DNA of 64,000 nt, from positions 310,001 through 374,000 of the forward strand of contig CAVQGY010000002.1 of NCBI GenBank assembly GCA_963712165.1. Direction: 5' to 3'. The DNA comes from B10-G9 sp963712165. GTDB taxonomy: Bacteria; Chloroflexota; Anaerolineae; Anaerolineales; UBA11858. Within the stretch, counting starts at the first letter, position 1, and the number at the start of each line of letters is the position of its first letter. The notes under the pieces are model-generated. The model searched no databases. It saw only the letters and a list, made by a program, of their open reading frames with translations, and had not been told where the DNA came from. A program made the translations under genes and the position numbers. Shown in pieces: positions 25,854 to 34,326 of the stretch.

Positions 25854-26450
25854 CTATAAACTCTGAAACCCCTGATGATTTAGCATGAACCGCCAGGCTT
25901 TACTCCGCCAGGGTTCTGGGACAGTATCCAGCCCTACTCGCGGTCCAGATTGAATGATCTCCAAGGAAATATCTTTCCCATGGGCAACAAAGAGAGGTCC
26001 GTCAGCCGAGCATATATTCGAGCCGTTCAAATCACCCAAAATATTTAGGGCTTTACTAAGCTTTCCTGGACCATCTGTCCATTTCTTTCTGGGCTGGCCC
26101 TCACGCCTTCTGGCGATAGTTTCCAGGCCTTCAATAGGTTCAATGGCCCGGACCAACACAGCTCCTGGGCGCCCAACCCCTTCGGTCACTATATTCAGCA
26201 GCCAGTACATGCCGTAAATCAAATACACATAAGCTCTGCCAGCCGGCCCGTACATAATCTCTGTGCGGGGCGTTCTTCCCACCCGGCAGTGGCAAGCCAG
26301 GTCTTCTTCCCCTCGGTAGGCTTCGGTTTCGACGATTATCCCAGAAATCCGTTCTTTTCCTTCCAGGCGCACCAATGTTTTACCGATCAAATCACGGGCA
26401 ACCTCAACCGTATCCCGGGTATAAAATGATTCTGGCAGTGGTTTCATCAT
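25854..26450 (-). CDS. 3-methyladenine DNA glycosylase (AAG/MPG family)
   Basis: A 198-residue DNA-repair enzyme that flips out and excises alkylated purines. Family landmarks are FYTRDTVEVARDLIGKTLVR at the start, IVETEAYRGEEDLACH with the catalytic Glu near 42, AYVYLIYGMYWLLNIV (including the intercalating Tyr) near 92, VLVRAIEP near 118, and GPGKLSKALNI near 147. The length is typical of bacterial AAG. It lies in a minus-strand run, 18 nt ahead of the bactofilin gene. Confidence 0.93.
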   Translation of the reverse strand: MMKPLPESFYTRDTVEVARDLIGKTLVRLEGKERISGIIVETEAYRGEEDLACHCRVGRTPRTEIMYGPAGRAYVYLIYGMYWLLNIVTEGVGRPGAVLVRAIEPIEGLETIARRREGQPRKKWTDGPGKLSKALNILGDLNGSNICSADGPLFVAHGKDISLEIIQSGPRVGLDTVPEPWRSKAWRFMLNHQGFQSL

Positions 26451-26492
26451 AAAGGGGGCTGGACCCTTAAAGGGATCCAGTCCTTGTTTTTC

Positions 26493-27425
26493 TCACTTAT
26501 CCTTTTGAAAGCGCTGATCGAGATCCAGGGTGCGCGCCAACCCTTCAGCAAGGGTAAATCGAGGCTGATAATCGAGCAGCAAGCCTGCTCGCGTGATATC
26601 AGCTCGCATCCTGCTCACTCCCCCACTGGCTTTGTGATTGTAAATGGCATCCGTATCAACTCCTGTTATCTCAATAACGCTGTTCACCAGGTCAAGAATA
26701 CTATACTCCCGTCCGCTGCCAATATTAATCGTTATACCATCCACATCCGAGGCGATGCCAGCCTTGGTCAGGGCTGAGACCACATCATCCAGATAGACAA
26801 AATCCCGGGTCTGGGTCCCACTATTATGTACCACCAGGCTGCCACCTTTTACCGCCTGGCGCAGGAAATATGGAATCACGGGTGGATGATCAGCCGGCAG
26901 ATGCTGCCCAGGCCCATAGGCATTAAAGATACGCAAGGTAACAGTCTCTATTCCCCACAGGCGGCCGATGGTTTTAACATAATATTCAGCCGAAAGCTTG
27001 GACACCGCATAGGGGGAATCAGGGGCAGGCACCATTTCCTCGTGCAGGGGTTGAGCTACCTGAGAGCCATAGATCGCACCCGAGGAGGTGAAAACCACAC
27101 GGTTTACTCCCACATCCCTCATGGCTTCCATCACGCTGACTGTTCCCCCCACATTGGTGCTGTTATATTCCCGGGGATATAGGATCGATTCCTGAACTGC
27201 TACCTTGGCTGCCAGATGATAAACACATTCCACGCCCTGTAGCAGGGTCCAGAGTTTGGGGCGGTCAAGCATATCTCCCAGCTCAAACTGAACACCAGGA
27301 GGAATAGCTTGTTCTTTCCCAGCAGAAAGATCATCCAGGCCAATAACCTGATGCCCTTCCTCTAGTAATTTTGCAGCCAGGGCAGAGCCTAAGAAGCCTG
27401 CCACTCCCGTAATCAATGTTTTCAT
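26493..27425 (-). CDS. NAD-dependent epimerase/dehydratase (UDP-glucose 4-epimerase-like)
   Basis: A 310-residue extended SDR. The NAD motif is GVAGFLGS near residue 7, the catalytic pair is YAVSK near 145, and the Ser/Thr partner is in FTSSGAIYG near 122. LRIFNAYGPGQ and RDFVYLDDVV are typical of nucleotide-sugar epimerases. It likely interconverts UDP-glucose/galactose or a related sugar for surface polysaccharides. It does not closely resemble the GDP-mannose 3,5-epimerase-like gene at 14.4 kb. A short hairpin (CTGGACCC / GGGATCCAG) lies between it and the glycosylase gene but has no clear T-run on this strand. Confidence 0.88.
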   Translation of the reverse strand: MKTLITGVAGFLGSALAAKLLEEGHQVIGLDDLSAGKEQAIPPGVQFELGDMLDRPKLWTLLQGVECVYHLAAKVAVQESILYPREYNSTNVGGTVSVMEAMRDVGVNRVVFTSSGAIYGSQVAQPLHEEMVPAPDSPYAVSKLSAEYYVKTIGRLWGIETVTLRIFNAYGPGQHLPADHPPVIPYFLRQAVKGGSLVVHNSGTQTRDFVYLDDVVSALTKAGIASDVDGITINIGSGREYSILDLVNSVIEITGVDTDAIYNHKASGGVSRMRADITRAGLLLDYQPRFTLAEGLARTLDLDQRFQKDK

Positions 27426-27629
27426 AAGGAAATTCCCGGTCGAAACCGTCCATCGGGAAATGAAATTATAGCACGAGCCGTCTCAGAAGTTTATTATAAC
27501 CAGACCAGACCAATAGTATTTACCAATCTTGTCAAGTAAAATGGAAATCCTGTCGGACACAGGTTGGATCCCGCCTCTTCGGCGCTCAAACTTGATACAA
27601 TACCTATACCAGCAATAAATCAGGAGACA

Positions 27630-28124
27630 ATGTCCTCATTTATCTCACGAACCCGCCGCAACCACGGCCTGGAGCACGCCACACTGAATTTACTGGCTAA
27701 ATCTCATCCTGGAAAGGCCTTTGCCGGTCATTCGGATGGGAGTGGATTCTGGATTCTGGGTGAAATCTCCTCCGAGGAGTTAGCTCAAGCGATTGACGCT
27801 GCCCTTGTAAAACTGCGGGCAGGTCAATCAGAATTGGCCTTTCACACGAATTGCGGAACCAACCTGCTGGTCTCTGGTTTCGCTGCTGGTCTGGCTGGCG
27901 CGGCCGGATTGATTGGGGTGGGCACTAGGCCCCGCGACAAGATCGAACGTATCCCTTTAATCACCCTCTTCGGTGTGGCTGCTCTGTTAATTGCCCGTCC
28001 CCTAGGTCCTCTGGCGCAGAGAGAGATCACAGTGAATCCCAACCCGGGAGATCTTCAAATCACAGGCATTACACGGCACTCTTTGAATGGAATGCCGGCT
28101 CACAGGATCCGTACCCAGGCTTGA
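27630..28124 (+). CDS. DUF6391 membrane protein
   Basis: A 164-residue protein beginning MSSFISRTRRNHGLEHATLNLLA, the conserved RxxHGLEHATL opening of DUF6391, a family without known function seen in cyanobacteria and Chloroflexota. The first half is soluble. Two membrane segments follow at about 95-115 and 125-140 (LLVSGFAAGLAGAAGLIGVG, PLITLFGVAALLIARPL). The start at 27630 has AGGAG upstream; an earlier TTG at 27564 would add residues without a ribosome site. It is immediately followed by holA, with one base between stop and start. Confidence 0.8.
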   Translation: MSSFISRTRRNHGLEHATLNLLAKSHPGKAFAGHSDGSGFWILGEISSEELAQAIDAALVKLRAGQSELAFHTNCGTNLLVSGFAAGLAGAAGLIGVGTRPRDKIERIPLITLFGVAALLIARPLGPLAQREITVNPNPGDLQITGITRHSLNGMPAHRIRTQA

Positions 28125-28125
28125 T

Positions 28126-29109
28126 ATGAGTAATATCTCTCCTTCTGTCTATATCTTGCACGGTAATGATGAATACGCCATCCGCAGTTTTCTGGATGAT
28201 AAGCTGAAAACAAGGATGGGAGAATCCTCAGACACGGCGATGGATATCACAACACTGGACGGCCGATCAAAATCACTGGAAGCCATCCAGTCAGAAACCC
28301 ATACCGTGCCCTTTCTGGCGAAGAGGAGGATGGTAATTCTCTCTAACCCTCTCTCACTGGCAAAAGGGAAAACCAATCAGGAGAAATTTATCGAACTGCT
28401 GGAATCGATACCACCATCTACCGCCCTGGTATTAATAGAAGACAGCACCCTGGACATCAAACACTGGCTGATAAAATGGGCCAAAGAACACACAGACCAA
28501 GCCTGGTCTCAGTTATTCTCACTACCTAAGGGTGGCGCTATGACCCGCTGGATCATGGAGCAGGCCCAGGCCATGGGCGGTGAGGTCAGCAACCCGGCTG
28601 CCCAGCTATTGGCGAGCTATACCGATGAAGATCCCCGACTAGCGAAATCAGAGATCAATAAACTGCTCACATACGTGGATTTTTCTAGGGTGGTCAGCGA
28701 AGATGACGTGAGCACCCTGGTTGCTGATGTTCGCCAGGGCGATGTTTTTGAGATGGTAGATGCCATAGGATACGGAGATGGCGAAAAAGCGATGAAAATG
28801 CTGCACAGGCTTCTGGAATATGGTGAAGCCTTATCTCTCTTCGGGATGATCGTACGCCAATTCCGGCTGCTGATTCAGGTCCGCGAGCTTCTGGATGAAA
28901 ATCCCGGATTAAGCACCGAGGATATTGCCAGTGAGATCGGCGTTCATCCCTACCCAATTAAAAAGATCACTCCCCAGGCCAAACATTTCAACCTCCTTCA
29001 GCTGAAAAGGATCTACCACCAGCTATCAGATCTGGACCAGGCAATCAAAACCGGGCGACTGGAAGATAATTTAGCCTTGGATCTATTAATCGCATCCCTC
29101 ACCCAATAA
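28126..29109 (+). CDS. holA: DNA polymerase III delta subunit
   Basis: A 327-residue clamp-loader subunit that opens the sliding clamp. The N-terminal fold starts SVYILHGNDEYAIRSFLDD, the usual HolA opening. FLAKRRMVILSNP, GAMTRWIMEQAQAMGGEVS and LLASYTDEDPRLAKSEINKLLTY are typical of domains 1-2, and the C-terminal collar region has RLLEYGEALSLFGMIVRQFRLL and DLDQAIKTGRLEDNLALDLLI. It starts one base after the DUF6391 stop, so translation is probably coupled, although a ribosome site is not obvious. Confidence 0.9.
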   Translation: MSNISPSVYILHGNDEYAIRSFLDDKLKTRMGESSDTAMDITTLDGRSKSLEAIQSETHTVPFLAKRRMVILSNPLSLAKGKTNQEKFIELLESIPPSTALVLIEDSTLDIKHWLIKWAKEHTDQAWSQLFSLPKGGAMTRWIMEQAQAMGGEVSNPAAQLLASYTDEDPRLAKSEINKLLTYVDFSRVVSEDDVSTLVADVRQGDVFEMVDAIGYGDGEKAMKMLHRLLEYGEALSLFGMIVRQFRLLIQVRELLDENPGLSTEDIASEIGVHPYPIKKITPQAKHFNLLQLKRIYHQLSDLDQAIKTGRLEDNLALDLLIASLTQ

Positions 29110-29119
29110 AACACACCTT

Positions 29120-30424
29120 ATGACACTATTAGAACCTATCCCATCCATTCGTTTTAAGAATGGGCTTGAAATCAAACTTAAAGAGATTCACACTGCTCCC
29201 CTAATAAGTTCCTGGGTCTGGTACCGGGTTGGATCCCGGGATGAGATCCCGGGCATTACAGGGATCTCCCACTGGGTAGAACATATGCAGTTCAAAGGCA
29301 CGGAGAAATTCCCTGCTGAAGACCGTGAAAAAACTATCGCACGTGCAGGAGGGGCTTGGAACGCTTTCACTTACCTGGATTGGACCACGTATTACGAGAC
29401 CATGCCGGCAGATAAAATCGATCAGGCACTGGAGATCGAGGCCGACAGGATGGTCAACAGCCGGTATGATCAACTTGAAGTCGAATCTGAGCGCACGGTG
29501 ATCATGTCAGAAAGACAGGGACGGGAGAACGATCCCAGCTTCTGGCTCAATGAAGCTATCCACAAGGCTGCCTTCCAAATACATCCTTACAGCCATATGA
29601 TCCTGGGGGATATGGTCGATTTAGGAACCATTCAACGGGAAGATCTGTACCAGCATTACAAAACCTACTACTCTCCCAGCAATGCTGTGATATCTATCGC
29701 AGGGGATTTTGAAGCAGAAAGCTTGCTCAAGCGATTAGAGGAACTTTATAAGGATCTGCCAGCAGGCGATGACCCACCCCGCGTGAATCGCCCTGAACCC
29801 CCCCAACGCGGTGAACACCACCTGACCGTAGAAGGTCCCGGTGATACCGTTCTGGGAGATGTAGCCTATCATGCTCCTCCCGCCAGCCACGAGGACTTTT
29901 TCCCGTTCCTGATCCTGGATAGCATCCTGTCCGGTCCCCAAGGACTCAATATGTTCGGAGGGGGAGGAATATCCAATAAGACATCACGACTCTTTACCAA
30001 GATGGTGGAAGAAGCAGAAGTTGCAGTCAGCATCAGCGGTGGTATGCCGGCCACAATAGATCCCTATCTGTACAGCATAAACATGATCGTTCACCCTGAC
30101 TCAACACCAGAGGCCGCAATGCATGTTCTGAATGGGGAAATCCAGCGGCTGCAGGATTCTCAACCCGATAAAAGTGAACTTGAGCGTGCTGCCAGACAAA
30201 ACAGGGCCCTGTTTGCCTACGGTGGAGAGAGCATCACCAACCAGGCTTTCTGGATGGGGTTTTCTGAGATGTTCGCAAGTTATGAGTGGGTAACCGGGTA
30301 CCTCGACAACCTGGAAGCGGTGACTCCAGAGGATGTGCAGCGCGTCGCCCAGAAATATTTACAGCCTAAAAACAGAATTGTGGGAATCTATCGACCCCAT
30401 AATAAGGGAAATAATCGCCCATGA
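29120..30424 (+). CDS. M16-family zinc peptidase, active subunit
   Basis: A 434-residue M16B peptidase. The inverted zinc motif HxxEH is present as HWVEH in GISHWVEHMQFKG near residue 49, with the downstream Glu in ESERTVIMSERQ near 120. SNAVISIAGDF and FPFLILDSILSG are conserved in the family. It has no signal peptide. Members such as YmxG and processing-peptidase-like proteins degrade peptides inside a closed chamber formed by two subunits. The next gene encodes a partner without the zinc motif and overlaps it by 4 nt, so the two probably form a heterodimer. Confidence 0.92.
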   Translation: MTLLEPIPSIRFKNGLEIKLKEIHTAPLISSWVWYRVGSRDEIPGITGISHWVEHMQFKGTEKFPAEDREKTIARAGGAWNAFTYLDWTTYYETMPADKIDQALEIEADRMVNSRYDQLEVESERTVIMSERQGRENDPSFWLNEAIHKAAFQIHPYSHMILGDMVDLGTIQREDLYQHYKTYYSPSNAVISIAGDFEAESLLKRLEELYKDLPAGDDPPRVNRPEPPQRGEHHLTVEGPGDTVLGDVAYHAPPASHEDFFPFLILDSILSGPQGLNMFGGGGISNKTSRLFTKMVEEAEVAVSISGGMPATIDPYLYSINMIVHPDSTPEAAMHVLNGEIQRLQDSQPDKSELERAARQNRALFAYGGESITNQAFWMGFSEMFASYEWVTGYLDNLEAVTPEDVQRVAQKYLQPKNRIVGIYRPHNKGNNRP

Positions 30425-31716
30425 GCACGCAGGAATTTGCCTCCTTAAAAACAGCTAGCCTTCCAGGTCCGCAAGACATCGCGAGGACTGAACTCGCGAA
30501 TGGGATCACTCTGCTTATCCGCCCTAACTACAATTCCCTCTCGGTCGCAATCTCCGGTTACCTGCAAGCCGGGAGCCTGTATGATCCTGAGCCAAAGTTG
30601 GGATTGGCTGATTTCGTTGCCACAACCTTGATGCGAGGGACAATAAATCATACTTTCAGCGAAATCTACGACATGCTGGAATCCATGGGCGCCAGCCTGG
30701 GAGTCAGCCCCGGGGCTCATACTGCCGGGTTTGGGGGAAAATCCCTGGCCGACGACCTTCCGCACCTGCTGGCCCTGTTGGCAGAGGTACTTATCCACCC
30801 CGTCTTTCCGAAAAATGACCTTGAAAAAGTACGTTCACAGCTATTGACAGGGTTGGACCTGCGGGCTCAAGATACCGGAGAGATGGCTTCATTGGGATTT
30901 GATCAGATCGCTTATGCAGGTCATCCATACAGGCACCCCAGCGACGGATACCTGGAAACCATCCAGGCTATCAAGCGCAAGGATATCGTGGAATTCCACA
31001 CCAGACATTATGGCCCCAAGGATATGGTGATCGTTATCACCGGGGCTGTAAAACCTGAGGAAGCCCTGCGACTGGTGGAAGATAGCCTTGGAAGCTGGTC
31101 AAACCCGGAGCAACCTGAAGTGATCCAGGTCCCGGAAACCACTCCGCTTAACGAGACCACGCGATCGCACCACGCAATTGAAGAAAAAAGTCAGGCAGAT
31201 ATTGTGCTTGGCGTAGTTGGACCTCGTCGAAGCTGGGAGGGTTTTTATCCAGCTCTATTGGGCAACAGCATCCTGGGGCAATTCGGGATGATGGGCCGGA
31301 TCGGAGACTCCGTTCGCAACCAGGCGGGGCTGGCCTATTATGCCTACAGCTCCCTCAGCAGCAGTATTGGCCCGGGGCCATGGACAATTGCGGCGGGTGT
31401 CGCCCCTGAAAATATTGAAAAAGCCATCGAGTTGATCAAAATCGAACTAAGAAGATACGTTTCTGAGATTGTTACCAAGCAGGAGCTGTCAGATGTGCAA
31501 TCGAACTACATCGGCAGGCTGCCATTATCTCTGGAATCTAACAGCGGCGTTGCATCCGCACTTCTGACCATGGAGCGCTACCAGCTGGGATTGGATTACC
31601 TACAAGGTTACGAGAAGATGATCCGAGAGATTACTCCGGAATCCATTCTGGAAGCGTCCCGGCAGTATCTGGATCCAGACCGACTAGCGATCTCCACTGC
31701 GGGGCCACCTCTATGA
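30421..31716 (+). CDS. M16-family peptidase-like protein, non-catalytic subunit
   Basis: A 431-residue M16 homologue in which the HxxEH position reads LGLADFVATTLMRGT near residue 58, so zinc binding is lost. The rest of the fold is kept: TRHYGPKDMVIVITGAV near 195, LGNSILGQFGMMGRIGDSVRNQAGLAYYAYSSL near 277, where the R and Y residues that contact substrate in partner subunits are retained. It overlaps the active subunit by 4 nt (ATGA) and acpS by 4 nt. A substrate-binding half of a heterodimer is inferred. Confidence 0.9.
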   Translation: MSTQEFASLKTASLPGPQDIARTELANGITLLIRPNYNSLSVAISGYLQAGSLYDPEPKLGLADFVATTLMRGTINHTFSEIYDMLESMGASLGVSPGAHTAGFGGKSLADDLPHLLALLAEVLIHPVFPKNDLEKVRSQLLTGLDLRAQDTGEMASLGFDQIAYAGHPYRHPSDGYLETIQAIKRKDIVEFHTRHYGPKDMVIVITGAVKPEEALRLVEDSLGSWSNPEQPEVIQVPETTPLNETTRSHHAIEEKSQADIVLGVVGPRRSWEGFYPALLGNSILGQFGMMGRIGDSVRNQAGLAYYAYSSLSSSIGPGPWTIAAGVAPENIEKAIELIKIELRRYVSEIVTKQELSDVQSNYIGRLPLSLESNSGVASALLTMERYQLGLDYLQGYEKMIREITPESILEASRQYLDPDRLAISTAGPPL

Positions 31717-32093
31717 ACCTATCCTCCGGAATTGACCTGATCGAGATCGAGCGCATTCAGAAAGCCCTGGACCGCCACGGCGAGCGTTTTCTGAAACGGA
31801 TCTACACACCTGCAGAACTTCAGATTGCCCGCGGCAGCGCCCCTGAGCTGGCTGCTCGTTTCGCTGCCAAAGAAGCGGCCTCAAAAGCACTTGGCACAGG
31901 GATCGGACCGGTATCCTGGAGAGAGATCGAGATAGTGAATAAACCCTCTGGAAAACCTGTCCTGCGTCTCTCCGGTCGTGCCAAGACCATCGCCCAGGCA
32001 CAGGGATTCGATACTTGGTCAGTGAGTTTAACTCACTCGCGGGGGATGGCCGCAGCCGTTGTCGTATGCCTGGGAAAGACACGGGACGAATGA
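31713..32093 (+). CDS. acpS: Holo-[acyl-carrier-protein] synthase
   Basis: A 126-residue phosphopantetheinyl transferase that activates acyl carrier protein using CoA. SSGIDLIEIERIQKAL near residue 5 carries the metal-binding Asp, and AARFAAKEAASKALGTGIG near 48 holds the conserved F-x-x-K-E-A-x-x-K motif. VSLTHSRGMAAAVVVC is the end of the fold. It overlaps the M16 gene by 4 nt, so a lipid-synthesis gene is coupled to a peptidase pair. Confidence 0.93.
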   Translation: MNLSSGIDLIEIERIQKALDRHGERFLKRIYTPAELQIARGSAPELAARFAAKEAASKALGTGIGPVSWREIEIVNKPSGKPVLRLSGRAKTIAQAQGFDTWSVSLTHSRGMAAAVVVCLGKTRDE

Positions 32094-32391
32094 CCAAGGG
32101 CCGAAGACCGGCATGAAGTTCTATTTTTTTTAAGCCTGCGATCCTCCCAAACACACCATCCAAACTCCACCTCGACTTGAATCACGGTTAAGAATTAGGC
32201 TGTGTTGCCAGACCGAACTCTGACATACACCAAACACCTTCCTCCATCTTTCCTTTATTCCGGTTCCAATTTTCCTAATTCTCCATCACCTGTCTGCAAG
32301 CCGCCCTGGCAGCGGCTCCACATGTAGTTGCTTTCCCCAAACATTCAAGATAGACTATGGGATAGAATGTACAGAGAATACTGATGCCCTT
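32094..32391 (+). other. Intergenic region without recognised genes
   Basis: About 300 bp between acpS and the cNMP/TPR gene. There is a T-rich tract just after acpS and no convincing hairpin terminator, tRNA or conserved reading frame. It presumably holds the promoter of the next gene, but no clear -35/-10 pair stands out. Confidence 0.5.
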
Positions 32392-33633
32392 ATGAATGAT
32401 ATTTCGACAGCACCTGACCTGATGGAGATCGGCTTCCTGCGTGAATTGCCGGAAAAACGGCGCCAGTTCCTGTCTTCCAGACTAAAGAAGCGGCACTACC
32501 CGGCGGGTACCCAAATCCACAAGTTTGGGCGCCGGGGTGGTTTTTTAGGCATCCTGGAAAGCGGCGAGGTGCTGCTGGAGACTCCTGACAATCTACCCCG
32601 GACACTTAAGCCTGGTGATTATTTCGGAAGCGCTATGCTCATTTATGGAAAACCAAGCGGCTTTACGATAACAGCTTGGACTGATACAACCCTGTGGGTG
32701 CTTGGAAGAAAAGACTGGCTATCCCCGACAATCATCCCTCCTGCTCCCAGAAAGCCTCTTCTCAAACCCGGACAGGTTCGGATCCTGACGGTAGGATCCC
32801 TCCTGACTGCTGCGCTAACAATGTTTGTTATCATTCTCGGACCATCTTTTTTAGACCGGACCACAACCACGCTTCCCAAACGCTTGGCTGATTCTGGAAA
32901 AGCCGCCTGGGCTGAATACTATCTCCAGGTCCTGATCCGCTGGCAGCCAGAGTCTGCCCTGAATTTCGGCTACCTGGGTGATATCCTGATCCTGGAAGGC
33001 AAGGATCAGGAAGCCATACAGGCCTATCAGCAGGCCCTTGAACTGGATGAATATCTTCCCTGGATCCACAACAACCTGGGGGTCCTGCTCCTGGAGGGGG
33101 AACAGCCTGATCTGGCCGCAGACCACTTTCAGCAAGCGGTAGATCTCAGCCCTCAGAACGTAACTGCTTATGTCAATCTGGGCAACGCCTATTATGCCCA
33201 AGAGGATTGGGAAGCGGCAGCGGCTGCCTATGGGACTGCCCTGGACCTGGACTTCAGCTTGCAGGATACAAAAGCCGCCTGGGCAGGCCTGATCCTTTCC
33301 GAAAGCCGCCTAGTGGAGGCCCGGCTGGTTTGGGAGTATGTGCTGCTTGAAAACCCCCGCCACCCCTTGGCCTTGCAAGGATTAGGAGTGGTCTCCCTGC
33401 TGGAAGGTGACCCCACCCTGGCAATGATGTATCTGGACGCTGCCCGCTATTTACAGCCGGAGAATCCAGCCCTTTACCTGTATATCGGCATGGCATTGGA
33501 AGAGCTGGAAAAACCGGTAGATGCAGCCGAAGCGTATCAATTTGCTGTCCAAAACGGCTCAAATACTGAACTGGTCAGCCTTGCAAGTGCCTTGTTGGAA
33601 GTGGTTTTAGAGGAAGTGGAAGGGGAAAATTAG
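32392..33633 (+). CDS. Membrane protein with cyclic-nucleotide-binding fold and TPR repeats
   Basis: A 413-residue protein of unusual layout. Residues about 10-110 form a cNMP-binding-like beta-roll (FLRELPEKRRQFLSSRLKKRHYPAG, GFLGILESGEVLLE, LKPGDYFGSAMLIYG). The phosphate-binding cassette lacks its usual Glu and Arg, so nucleotide binding is doubtful. One membrane segment follows at about 125-150 (LLTAALTMFVIILGPSFL). The C-terminal 250 residues are tetratricopeptide repeats (AIQAYQQALELDEYLPWIHNNLGVLLL and similar). The topology would put the TPRs outside and the beta-roll inside. A signalling or scaffold role is inferred. Confidence 0.82.
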   Translation: MNDISTAPDLMEIGFLRELPEKRRQFLSSRLKKRHYPAGTQIHKFGRRGGFLGILESGEVLLETPDNLPRTLKPGDYFGSAMLIYGKPSGFTITAWTDTTLWVLGRKDWLSPTIIPPAPRKPLLKPGQVRILTVGSLLTAALTMFVIILGPSFLDRTTTTLPKRLADSGKAAWAEYYLQVLIRWQPESALNFGYLGDILILEGKDQEAIQAYQQALELDEYLPWIHNNLGVLLLEGEQPDLAADHFQQAVDLSPQNVTAYVNLGNAYYAQEDWEAAAAAYGTALDLDFSLQDTKAAWAGLILSESRLVEARLVWEYVLLENPRHPLALQGLGVVSLLEGDPTLAMMYLDAARYLQPENPALYLYIGMALEELEKPVDAAEAYQFAVQNGSNTELVSLASALLEVVLEEVEGEN

Positions 33634-33724
33634 CCATCTGCCCCCACCTTTCAGAGATGTTGAGTGGTTTTTTAAGAAAATCCAGCTATAATCATAACAA
33701 TTGAAGTAAAAGGAGAGTGCAGGA

Positions 33725-34156
33725 ATGAAGAAATACCGCATAATCGCTATTCTTGCCATCATGATCGCGTTATTGATTCCTGGTGCGGTTAACGCCGCCG
33801 GAACCTTCTACTGCAGTACCAGCGTTGTCGCTGGGGGCACTGGCACCCTGGTTGATCCCTGGGCTTGCAGTGATGCCACCCAACTGCAAAGCGTGATTGA
33901 TGATCAGATCTGCGCCGTCTACAGTGGGGGCGATCTTTATCAGATCTTCCCCGCCTCATATCGCTATCACGTGATCACCTGGTACAGCGTGGATGACTGC
34001 AGGGTCACCGCAAGCTACGACTACGCAGGTTATCCACCCTCCACGGGTGTAGAGATTGGCACACCTTATATAGTAGGTGGTGTTGCCCTGCTTGGCGCGG
34101 GATTGGTAGCTGCAGGATTATTGATCCGCCGCAAGAGAGCAACCGCCGCAGTCTGA
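33725..34156 (+). CDS. Surface protein with C-terminal sorting-like signal
   Basis: A 143-residue secreted protein of no recognised family. A signal peptide covers about residues 1-25 (cleavage likely after AVNAA). The mature part has four Cys (30, 48, 63, 92), suggesting two disulfides. The C-terminus reads PPSTG at 104-108, then a hydrophobic stretch (115-134) and RRKR, the three-part architecture of a sortase substrate with an xPxTG variant. The gene lies 170 bp upstream of a sortase gene on the same strand. A TATAAT at 33687-33692 may be its -10. It may also simply be membrane-anchored. Confidence 0.7.
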   Translation: MKKYRIIAILAIMIALLIPGAVNAAGTFYCSTSVVAGGTGTLVDPWACSDATQLQSVIDDQICAVYSGGDLYQIFPASYRYHVITWYSVDDCRVTASYDYAGYPPSTGVEIGTPYIVGGVALLGAGLVAAGLLIRRKRATAAV

Positions 34157-34164
34157 CCCAAATC

Positions 34165-34207
34165 CTGCCAGCGCCTGAAGGCCTCTCCGGCGCTGGCAGC
34201 TTATATT
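34165..34207 (+). terminator. Hairpin after the sorting-signal protein
   Basis: An 11-bp stem CTGCCAGCGCC / GGCGCTGGCAG with a 13-nt loop starts 8 nt beyond the stop codon. The following CTTATATT is a weak T-run, so it may be a partial terminator letting some transcription reach the sortase gene. Confidence 0.6.
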
Positions 34208-34326
34208 CCGAGATCACCAGGCCCTTCTGGACAGTTCTGCCTGTCCCGTAAGGGACTGCCTGTTTATGGGGATCAGTAAACCTCACCCAGGCATTGTATT
34301 CGTATCATCTAAAGAATCCAATTGGC

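Noticed and set aside
26451..26492. Terminator between the glycosylase and epimerase genes
   Set aside because: The stem CTGGACCC/GGGATCCAG is imperfect, and on the minus strand, where it would be needed, no T-run follows.
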